NCBI GenBank assembly: GCA_019454985.1
Contig: JACFNF010000001.1
Coordinates: forward strand, 1 to 64,000
Reading direction: 5' to 3'
DNA: 64,000 nt
DNA from: Bacteroidales bacterium
Lineage (GTDB): Bacteria > Bacteroidota > Bacteroidia > Bacteroidales > F082
Under the pieces are notes generated by a model, which was not told the origin of the DNA, made no database searches, and was given only the letters and a program-made list of their open reading frames with translations. Position numbers and translations under genes: made by a program. Of the stretch, positions 25,869-36,100 are shown one piece after another. The first letter of the stretch is position 1. Every line of letters starts with the position of its first letter.

Positions 25869-28799
25869 ATGAGACAATTTCTATTCACCATCGTTTTGCT
25901 TTTATCAGTAATGCTGATACACGGGCAGACGGGTGAACCGGTAAAAGCCAGTTCCACCGGAAATCTTCCTGCCCCATTGAGTGTTCCATCCATCGCGCAG
26001 CAGTTGCGCGACGGCACTTTCAAAGGTGTTGATCCGAACGAGCCGGTTCGGATGGGGCATCCCAAGCGCAAAGGCGCCAACATGACCATTCCGGGCAAAG
26101 GCCTTCCGATTGACAAAGACCCTTTGGTCGAACATCAAAAATCGGCCCGGCGAACACCCGGCCGTGAACCAAAATTAGTTTTCGACGCCAATACTTCTAA
26201 TTATACCCCCTCAGACCCAACAGGGGCAATTGGGCCAAATCATTATGTCGGCGGGTGGAACACTGGTTTCCGGATATTCGATAAGCAAGGAAATCCGTTG
26301 ACCCCGACAGCCTCGCTCTCCACCCTTTTTCCGGGAAACAATTTAGGCGACCCCATTGTATTCTATGATGTGGCTGCTGACCGTTTTATTATCACCGAGT
26401 TTGACCAGAGCCCCAATGGCTTCAACGTAGCCATCTGCAAAGGCCCCGACCCGGTAAACGACGGTTGGTGGATTTACACCACAGGCTTCACCACCGGCCA
26501 GTTTCCTGATTATCCTAAATTCAGTGTTTGGTCTGATGGTTATTATGTCACGGCCAACATCAACACTAACAACAAGTTGTTTGTGATCGAAAGAGATTCT
26601 GCTTTGTTGGGTAGAACTGCACGTTTTGTGTCGTTTCCGCTCACCGGTATCAAAACCTCAGGGTTCTACAGTCCGCAGGCTTTCAACGTCACCAACGGCG
26701 ACCTTCCGCCACGCGGTAATGCCTCTGTCGTTTATATGCAGGATGATGCCTGGAGCGGCATCACTTTTGACCATCTGAAAGTGTGGACGGCCAATGTCAA
26801 CTGGGACAATCCATCGCAAAGCACCATCTCACAGCCACAGATTATCGAAACAGCACCATTTATTGCCGTTTTCGACGGGGGTTCATTTTCCAATCGTCCG
26901 CAGCCTTCGGGCCCTCAGCAGGATGTGCTTCAGGCTACTATCATGAATCAGGCACAATATCGCCGCTTCCCGGATCACAACAGTGCAATCTTCAACTTTG
27001 TGGTGGACACTGACCCAACTGCCGGTGAGCTGGCCGGCGTGCGCTGGTACGAATTGCGGCAATCGGCCGATGGAGAGCCCTGGGAAATCTATCAGGAAGG
27101 CACTTACATCTCGCCCTATGGCAACAAAGACGCCTTTTCGGCCAGCATGGCCATGGACGGACAGGGAAATATCGGCATGGGCTACACCACCGTCAGCATC
27201 AACGAAAAGATTGCCATTTATTATACCGGACGTTTTGCATCCGATCCGCCAGGGCAGATGACAGTGGACGAAACCCTGATTGCCCAAAGCCAGGCCAATA
27301 ATCCATCGAACCGTTTGGCCGACTATGTTCACCTGACCGTTGACCCAACAGATGATAAGACTTTCTGGCATATTGCCGAATATTTCAATAACAGCCGCAA
27401 AGACGTTGTTGGTGTTTTCCAGATTGCCGGTGAAAACCACAATGATGTTGGCGCCACTTCTATCCTGACTCCTAACGACGGCGTATTGAACCAGGAGGAA
27501 CCCGTAACCATCCGACTGTTCAATTACGGAATCGCGGGGCAACGCGATATCCCTGTTTTTTACCGCGTTGACGATGGCCCAGCAGTTGTTGAAGTCTTTG
27601 CCGATAGTTTAGCTCCAGGAGCAACGGCAGATTATGTTTTCGACACCAAAGCCGACCTGAGCATTGCCGGAAAAACTTATGTCATTGTGGCCGGATCGGC
27701 GCTCGAAGGAGACGAAGGAGCTGCTAACGACAGCATCACCAAGACGGTGACGCATCTCAACGCGAATGACATAGGAGTATCGGCCATCACCTCACCACAG
27801 TCGGGAACCGGAGTCAACATGCCCGAACCCGTGACGGTAACCATCAAAAATTTCGGTGTCGCTCCCATTGCCGATTTTAGTGCAGGCTATCTGTTTGGAT
27901 CACAAACAGTGATTGAACCTGTAACCCAGTCTGTAGAGCCGGGCCAGCAAATCAGTTTTACTTTCCAGGAGCCCGTTGTTTTTCCGGCCTTGGGCAATTA
28001 CACCCTGAAGGCATTTACCAACGCACCTCAGGATGCCAATGCTGCCAACGACACCACCACAGTAGTCATTACAAAGCACAACTGTATGCCCACCTCCGAT
28101 TGCTCGTATGGCGACGGGTTATCGCTCTTCAGGCTCAACAACCTGAGCAACGCCACTTCATGCAGCGAGGGAGGCTATGCCGATTATACCAATATGGTAG
28201 CCTTCATCGAACAGTCGGAAACCTATGAATTAGAAGTAGAAACCCATTATGGCGATCAATATGTAAAAGTTTGGATTGATTACAACGATAACTTTCTTTT
28301 TGAGGATAACGAAGTGATTATCAACAATATCGTCCTTGGAAGCGGGCAAGCCTCCGGCACTTTCAATGCCGTTGTTCCGATAACGATTCCCGACACAGTG
28401 GCTCTTGGTGAACATCTGTTGCGGGCTCGTACTTCGTGGGATGTGCCTGTGGAAGATGCGTGCGGTGATGTGGAATATGGCGAAACGGAAGACTATAAAG
28501 TGAATATCGGTATGTACACAAGCCTTACCACGCGCGCACTCAACGATGCAAAACTTCAGATCAAAACCTTAGGTCAAAACCGTTTTGAAGTGGTACTTGA
28601 TACGCCTGATGTGAATGAGATTCTGGTTCTCAATCTTCATAACGCTCTTGGGCAAAAACTCATTGAAAACCGGGTGGCCAAGGTAAATGGAAAATACACC
28701 TATCCGTTAGACCTCTCTTATGCCGAAGCCGGAGTTTATATCCTGCGCATCGGCACTTACACATACGGAAAAGTGGAAAAGATACGGGTAGAAAAATAA
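25869..28799 (+). CDS. Large secreted protein with GEVED and T9SS sorting domains
   Basis: Predicted exported or surface protein of 976 aa from the ATG at 25869; the upstream in-frame TTG at 25863 is less likely. A signal peptide ends near HGQ. The N-terminal ~450 residues, from DPTGAIGPNHYVGG to IAEYFNNSRKDVVG, look like a repeat-built beta-rich (propeller-like) domain that I cannot name. Two CARDB-like beta-sandwiches follow, each starting (H)NDVGA/NDIGVSAI. Then comes a GEVED-type domain (about 740-880, with VKVWIDYNDNFLFEDNE and ETEDYKV) and a C-terminal T9SS-type segment ending YGKVEKIRVEK. No catalytic motif is seen. It could be an adhesin or a hydrolase scaffold; the function is unknown. 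Confidence 0.8.
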   Translation: MRQFLFTIVLLLSVMLIHGQTGEPVKASSTGNLPAPLSVPSIAQQLRDGTFKGVDPNEPVRMGHPKRKGANMTIPGKGLPIDKDPLVEHQKSARRTPGREPKLVFDANTSNYTPSDPTGAIGPNHYVGGWNTGFRIFDKQGNPLTPTASLSTLFPGNNLGDPIVFYDVAADRFIITEFDQSPNGFNVAICKGPDPVNDGWWIYTTGFTTGQFPDYPKFSVWSDGYYVTANINTNNKLFVIERDSALLGRTARFVSFPLTGIKTSGFYSPQAFNVTNGDLPPRGNASVVYMQDDAWSGITFDHLKVWTANVNWDNPSQSTISQPQIIETAPFIAVFDGGSFSNRPQPSGPQQDVLQATIMNQAQYRRFPDHNSAIFNFVVDTDPTAGELAGVRWYELRQSADGEPWEIYQEGTYISPYGNKDAFSASMAMDGQGNIGMGYTTVSINEKIAIYYTGRFASDPPGQMTVDETLIAQSQANNPSNRLADYVHLTVDPTDDKTFWHIAEYFNNSRKDVVGVFQIAGENHNDVGATSILTPNDGVLNQEEPVTIRLFNYGIAGQRDIPVFYRVDDGPAVVEVFADSLAPGATADYVFDTKADLSIAGKTYVIVAGSALEGDEGAANDSITKTVTHLNANDIGVSAITSPQSGTGVNMPEPVTVTIKNFGVAPIADFSAGYLFGSQTVIEPVTQSVEPGQQISFTFQEPVVFPALGNYTLKAFTNAPQDANAANDTTTVVITKHNCMPTSDCSYGDGLSLFRLNNLSNATSCSEGGYADYTNMVAFIEQSETYELEVETHYGDQYVKVWIDYNDNFLFEDNEVIINNIVLGSGQASGTFNAVVPITIPDTVALGEHLLRARTSWDVPVEDACGDVEYGETEDYKVNIGMYTSLTTRALNDAKLQIKTLGQNRFEVVLDTPDVNEILVLNLHNALGQKLIENRVAKVNGKYTYPLDLSYAEAGVYILRIGTYTYGKVEKIRVEK

Positions 28800-28809
28800 A
28801 ACCTCCCCG

Positions 28810-28841
28810 AAACCTGCCGTTTTGGGCGGCAGGTTTTTTTC
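28810..28841 (+). terminator. Rho-independent terminator
   Basis: A 10-bp perfect stem, AAACCTGCCG at 28810-28819 and CGGCAGGTTT at 28827-28836, with a 7-nt loop is followed by a run of T. It lies 11 bp after the GEVED/T9SS gene. Confidence 0.85.
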
Positions 28842-28953
28842 TTAAAAAAAGCCATATTTACACTAACTTTCAAACGTCCATAGCCACCAATACCTCATCA
28901 TTTTTTAGCTTTTCATGGCTCACGATCACTGAGCTACACTGAACAATAAACGC

Positions 28954-28961
28954 TACCTTTG
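28954..28961 (+). promoter_or_regulatory. -7 box of the S41 peptidase gene
   Basis: TACCTTTG matches TAnnTTTG exactly and lies 50 bp before the chosen ATG at 29012. The longer reading frame would start inside this box, which supports the shorter start. Confidence 0.55.
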
Positions 28962-29011
28962 TGTTGTTTTTCCGAACTTTAAAAAACAGGTTCGGTTGCC
29001 AGATACAACAC

Positions 29012-30619
29012 ATGAAAAAACTTCAGATTTATCTACCTTTACTTCTTTCGATCGTCCTTTCGGCTGGTCTTTATTTTGGTTATCGCATCGGGGTGAAAGC
29101 CGGCAGCGGTGGCTCTGTTTTTTATCTCCCCATCGGTTCCGGCGGCAAACTCGATACCATTCTAAAATTCATTGAACAGGATTATGTGGATACGGTGAAC
29201 AGCCAAAAACTCGAAAATAACGCCATCAACAGTATGCTCGAGAAACTCGATCCGCACAGTCAGTACATCACTGCCGAAGAATTTCACGAGATGAACGACC
29301 CGCTCCTTGGCAGCTTTGAAGGTATCGGGGTTTCGTTCCGCATCGAGAAAGATACCATCATGGTAATCAATCCGGTAAAAGGCGGGCCTTCGGAAAAAGT
29401 AGGCATCATGGCCGGCGACCGCATTGTGCGCATTGACGATTCATTGGTGGCCGGGGTTAAGATCAACAACCGCGATGCCATGCGCAAGCTCAAAGGCAAG
29501 AAAGGTACAAAAGTGATGGTAGAGGTGTATCGTCGCGGCGTTGCCGGGCTGCTCCCTTTCACCATCACGCGCGACGTGATTCCCACCTACAGCCTCGATG
29601 TGGCCTATATGGTCAACAAAACTACCGGATATATCCGCCTGAATAAGTTTGCCGCCACCACCTATGACGAGTTTCTCGATGCAGCTTATTCATTGAGAGA
29701 CCAGGGGATGCGTTGCCTGATCCTCGACCTTCGGGGCAATTCGGGTGGATACCTCAAAGCCGCCACTGACCTGGCCGATGAGTTTTTGCCTAACGGCAAG
29801 CTCATCGTTTATACCCAGGGTAAGAACAGACCTAAATCCTTCACCTTTGCCAACCGTTCCAGCGTATTTGAAAACGATGAGCTGATTGTACTCATTGACG
29901 AAGGTTCAGCCTCGGCCAGCGAGATTGTCGCCGGCGCCATTCAGGACAACGACCGCGGTACCATTGTCGGCCGTCGCTCGTTTGGCAAAGGTTTAGTACA
30001 GGAACAGATGCCCCTGCGCGATGGCTCAGCGCTAAGGCTCACCGTGGCCCGATATTATACGCCCACCGGACGTTCGATACAGAAGCCCTACGATGGCGAT
30101 TTTGAAAAGTATCATCACGAGTCGTGGAATCGTTTTGAAAATGGTGAGATGACAAATGCCGATTCAATCCCTCATCCAGACAGTCTGAAATATGTGACGC
30201 CAAAAGGCAAGATCGTCTATGGCGGAGGCGGTATCACCCCTGATGTGTTTGTACCGCTTGAAACCGACAGCAGTCTTTATTTCTATAACCGGCTGGCCAA
30301 TAGCGGCCTGATTTTCCAGTTTGCCTTCGATTATGCCGACAGTCATCGCACCCAACTTGCAAAATTCAAAGATGTTGCAGCTTTCAAACAACACTTTGTC
30401 ATGGACGAGGGGCTCTTCAACGAGCTGCTTGCCTTGGCAGCCGAAAAAGGGATTACAAAGCCGACACGCATCAGTCAGCAAAGTCGCCGCCACATCAAAA
30501 CGCTGTTCAAAGCCTATGTGGGTCGAAACATTTTGGATGATGCCGGTTTTTACCCTATTTATCAGGAGATTGATCCTGTTCTGCTCAAAGCCATCGAGTT
30601 GGCCAGTGGCAAACCATAG
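29012..30619 (+). CDS. C-terminal processing peptidase, family S41
   Basis: Periplasmic/membrane-anchored serine protease of the CtpA/Prc type that trims or degrades exported proteins. The product is 535 aa from the ATG at 29012. An N-terminal hydrophobic anchor (LPLLLSIVLSAGLYFGY) comes first. Then come a helical segment with EKLDPHSQYI, a PDZ domain (about 80-165, with GSFEGIGVSFRIEK and KVGIMAGDRIVRID) and the S41 core. The core has the catalytic Ser in DEGSASASEIVAGA and the catalytic Lys in GRRSFGKGLVQEQ. The product is longer than minimal CtpA because of a C-terminal ~130-residue helical extension that is usual in Bacteroidota. The histidine kinase starts 6 bp later, so the two are probably co-transcribed. 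Confidence 0.92.
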   Translation: MKKLQIYLPLLLSIVLSAGLYFGYRIGVKAGSGGSVFYLPIGSGGKLDTILKFIEQDYVDTVNSQKLENNAINSMLEKLDPHSQYITAEEFHEMNDPLLGSFEGIGVSFRIEKDTIMVINPVKGGPSEKVGIMAGDRIVRIDDSLVAGVKINNRDAMRKLKGKKGTKVMVEVYRRGVAGLLPFTITRDVIPTYSLDVAYMVNKTTGYIRLNKFAATTYDEFLDAAYSLRDQGMRCLILDLRGNSGGYLKAATDLADEFLPNGKLIVYTQGKNRPKSFTFANRSSVFENDELIVLIDEGSASASEIVAGAIQDNDRGTIVGRRSFGKGLVQEQMPLRDGSALRLTVARYYTPTGRSIQKPYDGDFEKYHHESWNRFENGEMTNADSIPHPDSLKYVTPKGKIVYGGGGITPDVFVPLETDSSLYFYNRLANSGLIFQFAFDYADSHRTQLAKFKDVAAFKQHFVMDEGLFNELLALAAEKGITKPTRISQQSRRHIKTLFKAYVGRNILDDAGFYPIYQEIDPVLLKAIELASGKP

Positions 30620-30625
30620 ACTTAT

Positions 30626-31942
30626 ATGATAGCTATTCCGGTAATCATCGGCTCAATGTTACTGCGCATCGCCACTTTTGTGGTGGTGATGAACTACTAC
30701 AAAGTATCGCGTCACCGCACAGCCTGGCTATTGATTGCGGCGGCCATGATTCTGCTGGCCCTCGAAAGTCTATTTCAATTGTTTGCATTGACGGGCTTTT
30801 CGTCCTTAGTCAACACCCATTTTGTGCCTCCTGTCGCCGGCTTCGCCGTATCGGTACTCATGCTGATCGGTACGGTGAAAGTGCGCACCATTTTACGTCG
30901 TTTGGCTGCCACCGAACAGAAAAGCCGAATGATGGAACACCGCTTTCAACTGCTTTTCAACAGCAGCTCCGACCAGATATTTGTGCTGACTCTCGAGGGG
31001 CGTATCGTGGAGGTGAACCAAGCCGCCTGCGATTGGCTGGCCATGAGCCGCGAGGAGCTGTTGACCTATTATTTCAGAGAGATCAAAATAGGAAACGCTG
31101 TCGAAGGCGTGATGGATCATATCCATACCATCCTTAAAAACAAGAAACATATCTTTGAGACCGAACTCCGAAGCAAAACCGGGAAAAGCTTGCCTGTTGA
31201 AATCAATTGCCGCATAGTAGATATTGACACTCAACAACATATTATCTGTGTGGCTCGCAACATTACCGAACGACGCGAGTTAGAGAAAAAAATCCGTATC
31301 GCCATCATCGAAACAGAAGAAACCGAGCGGCGACGTTTTGCCAAGGAGATTCATGATGGGCTTGGCCCATTGCTTTCGACCATCAAGCTATATGTGAACG
31401 AGTTGGAGTGTATGGCCGAGCCATCAGACGAGAAGAACGAGTTTGCCGGACATATCAACCGGCTTATCAACGAAGCCGTGGACTCAGCACGCAATATTGC
31501 CAACAACATCACTCCAAAGGTGCTGACCGACTTTGGTCTGTCGCAAGCGCTGATCACTTTTTGCGATACCATCAACGCCACCAATCTTCTGCATATCCAC
31601 ACTCATTTTAAGGGCATTGACCAGAGCATCGGCCCTACCTTCGAACTCATTTTTTATCGCATCGTCACCGAATTGATTAACAACACCATCAAACACGCCA
31701 ACGCATCGGAAGTAGAAGTACAGTTAGAAGCCTCCAATCAGAAACTACGGCTCACTTATCGTGACAACGGCCGTGGCTTCGACCTCCAGCAGGCCATTGA
31801 CAAAGATGACGGTCACATGGGCGTGAAGAACATCATCAGCAGGGTACGCACCATGGGCGGCATCTTCAACTTCCGGAACACCTCGCCCGGTATTCTGATC
31901 ACCATCAGCGTTGACCTGAGCGCACAACCTCCGACAGGTTAA
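30626..31942 (+). CDS. PAS-domain sensor histidine kinase (HisKA_3 type)
   Basis: Sensor kinase of the NarX/DegS class. The 438-aa product has three N-terminal transmembrane segments (residues 1-90). A PAS domain lies at about 105-220 (FNSSSDQIFVLTLEGRIVEV to CVARNITERRE). The dimerisation/phosphoacceptor region is ETERRRFAKEIHDGLGPLLS, with His243 as the likely phosphorylated residue. A HATPase domain with ELINNTIKHANASEV and YRDNGRGFD follows. No response regulator gene is adjacent, so it is an orphan here; partners of this class are usually LuxR/NarL-type regulators. It follows the S41 peptidase by 6 bp. Confidence 0.9.
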   Translation: MIAIPVIIGSMLLRIATFVVVMNYYKVSRHRTAWLLIAAAMILLALESLFQLFALTGFSSLVNTHFVPPVAGFAVSVLMLIGTVKVRTILRRLAATEQKSRMMEHRFQLLFNSSSDQIFVLTLEGRIVEVNQAACDWLAMSREELLTYYFREIKIGNAVEGVMDHIHTILKNKKHIFETELRSKTGKSLPVEINCRIVDIDTQQHIICVARNITERRELEKKIRIAIIETEETERRRFAKEIHDGLGPLLSTIKLYVNELECMAEPSDEKNEFAGHINRLINEAVDSARNIANNITPKVLTDFGLSQALITFCDTINATNLLHIHTHFKGIDQSIGPTFELIFYRIVTELINNTIKHANASEVEVQLEASNQKLRLTYRDNGRGFDLQQAIDKDDGHMGVKNIISRVRTMGGIFNFRNTSPGILITISVDLSAQPPTG

Positions 31943-32013
31943 GGCTATCCCTTCTTTTTCTATGCTAAGGCTACCTTTAACTTTTTTGTCAGAAAATAAA
32001 AAAACAGAAAAAC

Positions 32014-32021
32014 TATTTTTG
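32014..32021 (+). promoter_or_regulatory. -7 box of the RND efflux operon
   Basis: TATTTTTG matches TAnnTTTG, 55 bp before the adaptor ATG. The nearest upstream TTG is 25 bp away, a little far for a -33 box. Confidence 0.45.
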
Positions 32022-32076
32022 AACTGTGGGAACAAAACCCCCTACAACTTTGTATTATCTATATTAAACTAAAGAG

Positions 32077-33156
32077 ATGAAAAAGAAACTCATACGCATT
32101 ACGGGTATTTTGGCCACTATAGCATTGCTTGCGTTGATTATTTTCAGCAAGAAAGGCTTGCTCAGTAGCGAAAATGACCGTTCGGGTTTTGTAAGTGGCC
32201 GCAATGCCACCGTCCTTCCGGTGAAAGCCATGCGTGTTGTTCCGGCTCCGCTCAACGATGTTTTGGTAGCAGCCGGAACAGTGCTTGCCGACGAAGAAGT
32301 AGAGATAGCTGCCGAAGCTTCGGGACGTATCACCAAGATTTATTTTACGGAAGGTCGTCCGGTAAAGGCCGGCGAACTTCTGGCCACCATTAACAATGCT
32401 GAGTTGTTGGCACAAGCCGAACGCAACAGCTTTCAGCTACAGCTTGCTCAAACGCGTGAAGAGCGCCAGCGGCAACTACTTGAAAAACAAGGCATCAGCC
32501 AGCAAACCTACGATCAGGTGCTTACAGAGCTCAACGCGCTTCGTGCCGAAGCTGCCCTGCTGCAGGCGCAGCTTGACAAAACGATGATCAGAGCGCCTTT
32601 CGACGGTTTACTTGGATTGCGCTACCTGAGCGAAGGAAGTTATGTGAGCCCAGGCGGAAAAATCGTCCGATTGGCACGAATCAACCCGGTAAAACTCGAG
32701 TTTGCCATTCCCGAACGTTATGCCCAATATGTGAAACCGGGTGTTCAGGTTGATTTTAAGGTTGACAACAGCGCTGAGACTTATACAGCCCGGATTTATG
32801 CCATTGAGCCGGTTATTGATAAGGAGTCGCGCAGTATCACCGCCCGTGCACAATATCAAAATACCGATGGCGCCGTGCTGCCGGGTTCGTTTGCCAAGGT
32901 TGAGCTGCCATTACTCAACCTTGCCGAAGTATTGCAGGTGAAAGCTGAATCTTTGATTCCTGAGATGGGAAAAAACAAAGTATTTCTCTATAAAAACGGC
33001 AAGGCTGAGGCCCGTACGGTGGCCACCGGAATACGCACCGAGCGCATGGTGCAGATCACCGAGGGACTGAGCGAAGGCGACACGGTGATCACCAGCGGGC
33101 TGCTGCAGCTTCGTTCGGGGATGGAGGTTGAACTTCAGAATGTTGACCAGCCATGA
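32077..33156 (+). CDS. RND efflux periplasmic adaptor (membrane fusion protein)
   Basis: Periplasmic link between the inner-membrane pump and the outer-membrane channel. The 359-aa product has one N-terminal membrane anchor (ILATIALLALIIFS). The barrel-sandwich halves are around VEIAAEASGRITKIYFTEG and MIRAPFDGLLGLRYLSEGSY, flanking a coiled-coil hairpin of about 70 residues. A beta-barrel and membrane-proximal domain with EGLSEGDTVITSGLLQLRSG near the end complete it. Its stop overlaps the pump gene's ATG by 4 bp (ATGA), so translation is coupled. Confidence 0.93.
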   Translation: MKKKLIRITGILATIALLALIIFSKKGLLSSENDRSGFVSGRNATVLPVKAMRVVPAPLNDVLVAAGTVLADEEVEIAAEASGRITKIYFTEGRPVKAGELLATINNAELLAQAERNSFQLQLAQTREERQRQLLEKQGISQQTYDQVLTELNALRAEAALLQAQLDKTMIRAPFDGLLGLRYLSEGSYVSPGGKIVRLARINPVKLEFAIPERYAQYVKPGVQVDFKVDNSAETYTARIYAIEPVIDKESRSITARAQYQNTDGAVLPGSFAKVELPLLNLAEVLQVKAESLIPEMGKNKVFLYKNGKAEARTVATGIRTERMVQITEGLSEGDTVITSGLLQLRSGMEVELQNVDQP

Positions 33157-36100
33157 GTTTAGCATCAACCAGTATTCACCGGCCCGTTTTGGCCACGGTG
33201 ATGTCCATCCTTATACTGTTGTTCGGTCTCATTGGTTTATATTCCTTAGGTGTGCGCGAATACCCCAGTGTTGACACACCCATTGTCACCGTTACGACCA
33301 ATTATGTGGGGGCCAATGCCGATGTCATTGAGTCGCAAATTACCGAGCCTCTTGAGGAATCTATCAATGGTATTGCCGGTATTCGTACCCTTACATCAGT
33401 AAGTCGCGACGGTAAAAGCACCATCATCGTGGAGTTTGATTTATCTATTGACCTTGAGGCTGCTGCCAACGATGTGCGCGACCGGGTTTCGCGGGCGCTC
33501 TGGCTACTCCCTCCCGACACCGACCCGCCCATTGTGGCCAAGGCCGATGCCGACTCCAACCCCATCCTTTTCCTGAACATCCGAAGCGAGCAGCGTTCGC
33601 TCCTTGAGCTCACCGATATTGCCCAGCGCACCTTTAAAGAAAGTCTGCAAACCATTCCCGGCGTGAGTTCCATTGCCATCTGGGGTGCCAAGGAATACTC
33701 CATGCGTTTATGGATTGATCCTTCGCGCCTGTCGGCCTATAACCTCAGCCCGCTCGATGTGCGCAACGCCTTGTTAAAAGAAAATCTTGAGCTGCCTTCC
33801 GGCCGAATCGAGGGCAATACAGTGGAGCTTCCTGTGCGCACACTCAGCCGACTTGAGACTCCGCAAGACTTCAACAACCTCATCCTGAAAGAGACTCCTG
33901 CAGGCATCATTCGTTTCAGCGATGTAGGTTACGCCGAACTGGCCCCTCTTAACGACCAGAGTATCCTGCGCCGCGACGGTATCCCGATGGTAGGCAACGC
34001 CATCATCCCGCAGCCCGGATCGAACCATGTAGAGATTGCCGATGAGTTCTACCGCCGTATCGAAAAGATCAAAAAAGACCTGCCCGCCGATATAGAGCTG
34101 GGCATTGGTTTCGACAACACCGACTATATCCGCCATGCCATCACCGAGGTGGAACAAACCATCTATCTGGCTTTTGCCTTGGTGGTGTTGGTCATCTTTT
34201 TCTTCCTTCGCGACTGGCGTACTTCGCTTATTCCGGTTGTGGTGATTCCCATCTCGCTGGTGGGATCATTTTTCATCATGTATTTAGCCGGCTTCTCGGT
34301 GAATGTGCTCACGCTGCTCGGACTCGTATTGGCCATTGGTCTGGTGGTGGACGACGCCATTGTGGTGATCGAAAACATCTACACCAAGATTGAAAAAGGC
34401 ATGGATCCCATGCAGGCAGGACTTCAGGGATCGGCCGAGATTTTCTTTGCAGTGGTAGCAACCACGGTAGCCCTTGCAACAGTCTTTCTGCCGGTGATTT
34501 TTCTGGAAGGCCTCACCGGTAGGCTGTTTCGCGAGTTTGGCATCGTGCTTTCGGGCTCGGTCATCATCAGTGCGTTTGTGGCACTCACACTGACGCCCAT
34601 GCTCTCGACGCGTCTGCTCAAAAAACGCGAAAAACACAATGCCTTTTATGAATGGAGCGAACCGTTTTTCGTCTGGCTTACCGAGGCATATTCCAAAAGT
34701 CTGGCAATATTCCTTAAACGCAAATGGTGGTCGTTTGTCATCATTGTCATTTCGGCAGCCATCATATTTGGCATTGGCCGCACTTTGTCGTCGGAGTTGG
34801 CGCCGATGGAAGACCGTTCGGGAATTTCCATCATCTCCACCGCTCCCGAAGGAACCACCTTTGAATATATGGACCTCTATGTTCACGAGCTTATTGACAT
34901 GATTCAGAAAGAGGTTCCTGAAACCTATTCGCTGCTCACCATTACCTCGCCCGGTTTTGGGGCTTCGGGCGGGATGAACACAGCCACAGCAAGGTTAAGA
35001 CTTGTTGATCCAGACAAGCGTAAACGCTCACAGCAAGATATTGCCGATGCATTGGCCATCAGCATGTCAAAACTTACACAGGTGCGAAGCTACATTACCC
35101 AGGAAATGTCCATCAGCACCCAACGCGGCGGCATGCCCGTGCAATATGTGGTACAGGCACGCAACCTCAACAAACTGAAAGAAGTGATGCCGCGTTTTAT
35201 GGAAGAGGTGAACAAAAGCCCTGTTTTTCAGTTTGCCGACCTCAACTTAAAGTTCAACAAACCTGAGCTGCAGATTAAAATCAACCGCGAGAAAGCCCGT
35301 TCAATGGGCGTTTCGGCACAGGACATCGCACAAACCCTACAACTCTCCCTCAGCGGACAACGTTTCGGTTATTTCATCATGAACGGCAAACAATATCAGG
35401 TTGTCGGGCAGCTTGAGCGGGCTTATCGCTCGGCGCCTTTGGATCTGAGTACAATCTTTGTGAAAAACAATGCCGGACAGATGATTCAACTCTCGAATCT
35501 GATCGAGATGCACGAACAAACCAATCCGCCCTCGCTATTCCGCTATAACCGCTATGTGTCGGCTACCGTTTCGGCCAGTCCGGTGAAAGGAAAAACCATT
35601 GGCGATGGTATTGCAGAGATGGACCGTATTGCCAAACTCGTGCTCGACGATACCTTCAGCACTTCGCTGGCAGGCGCCTCGAAAGACTTTCAGGAAAGCT
35701 CCTCGAGCCTTGTGTTTGCGTTTGTGCTCGCGTTAGTGCTGATTTATCTGGTGCTTTCAGCCCAGTTTGAGAGCTTCCGCGACCCTTTCATCATCATGTT
35801 CACGGTACCTTTGGCTTTAGCTGGCGCTGTACTCACTTTGTGGTATTTCGGTAAGACCCTGAATATCTTCAGCGAAATCGGCATCATCATGCTCATCGGA
35901 TTGGTATCGAAAAACGGTATTCTTATCGTTGAATTTGCCAATCAGCGCAAAGCTGCCGGTTTGAGCAAGGCCGAAGCCATCCATGACGCCTCCGTGTCGC
36001 GTTTCAGGCCCATCCTGATGACCAGCCTCTCCACCATCCTTGGCGCAGTGCCCATTGCTTTGGCTCTGGGCGCAGGCTCGGAAAGCCGTGTTTCGATGGG

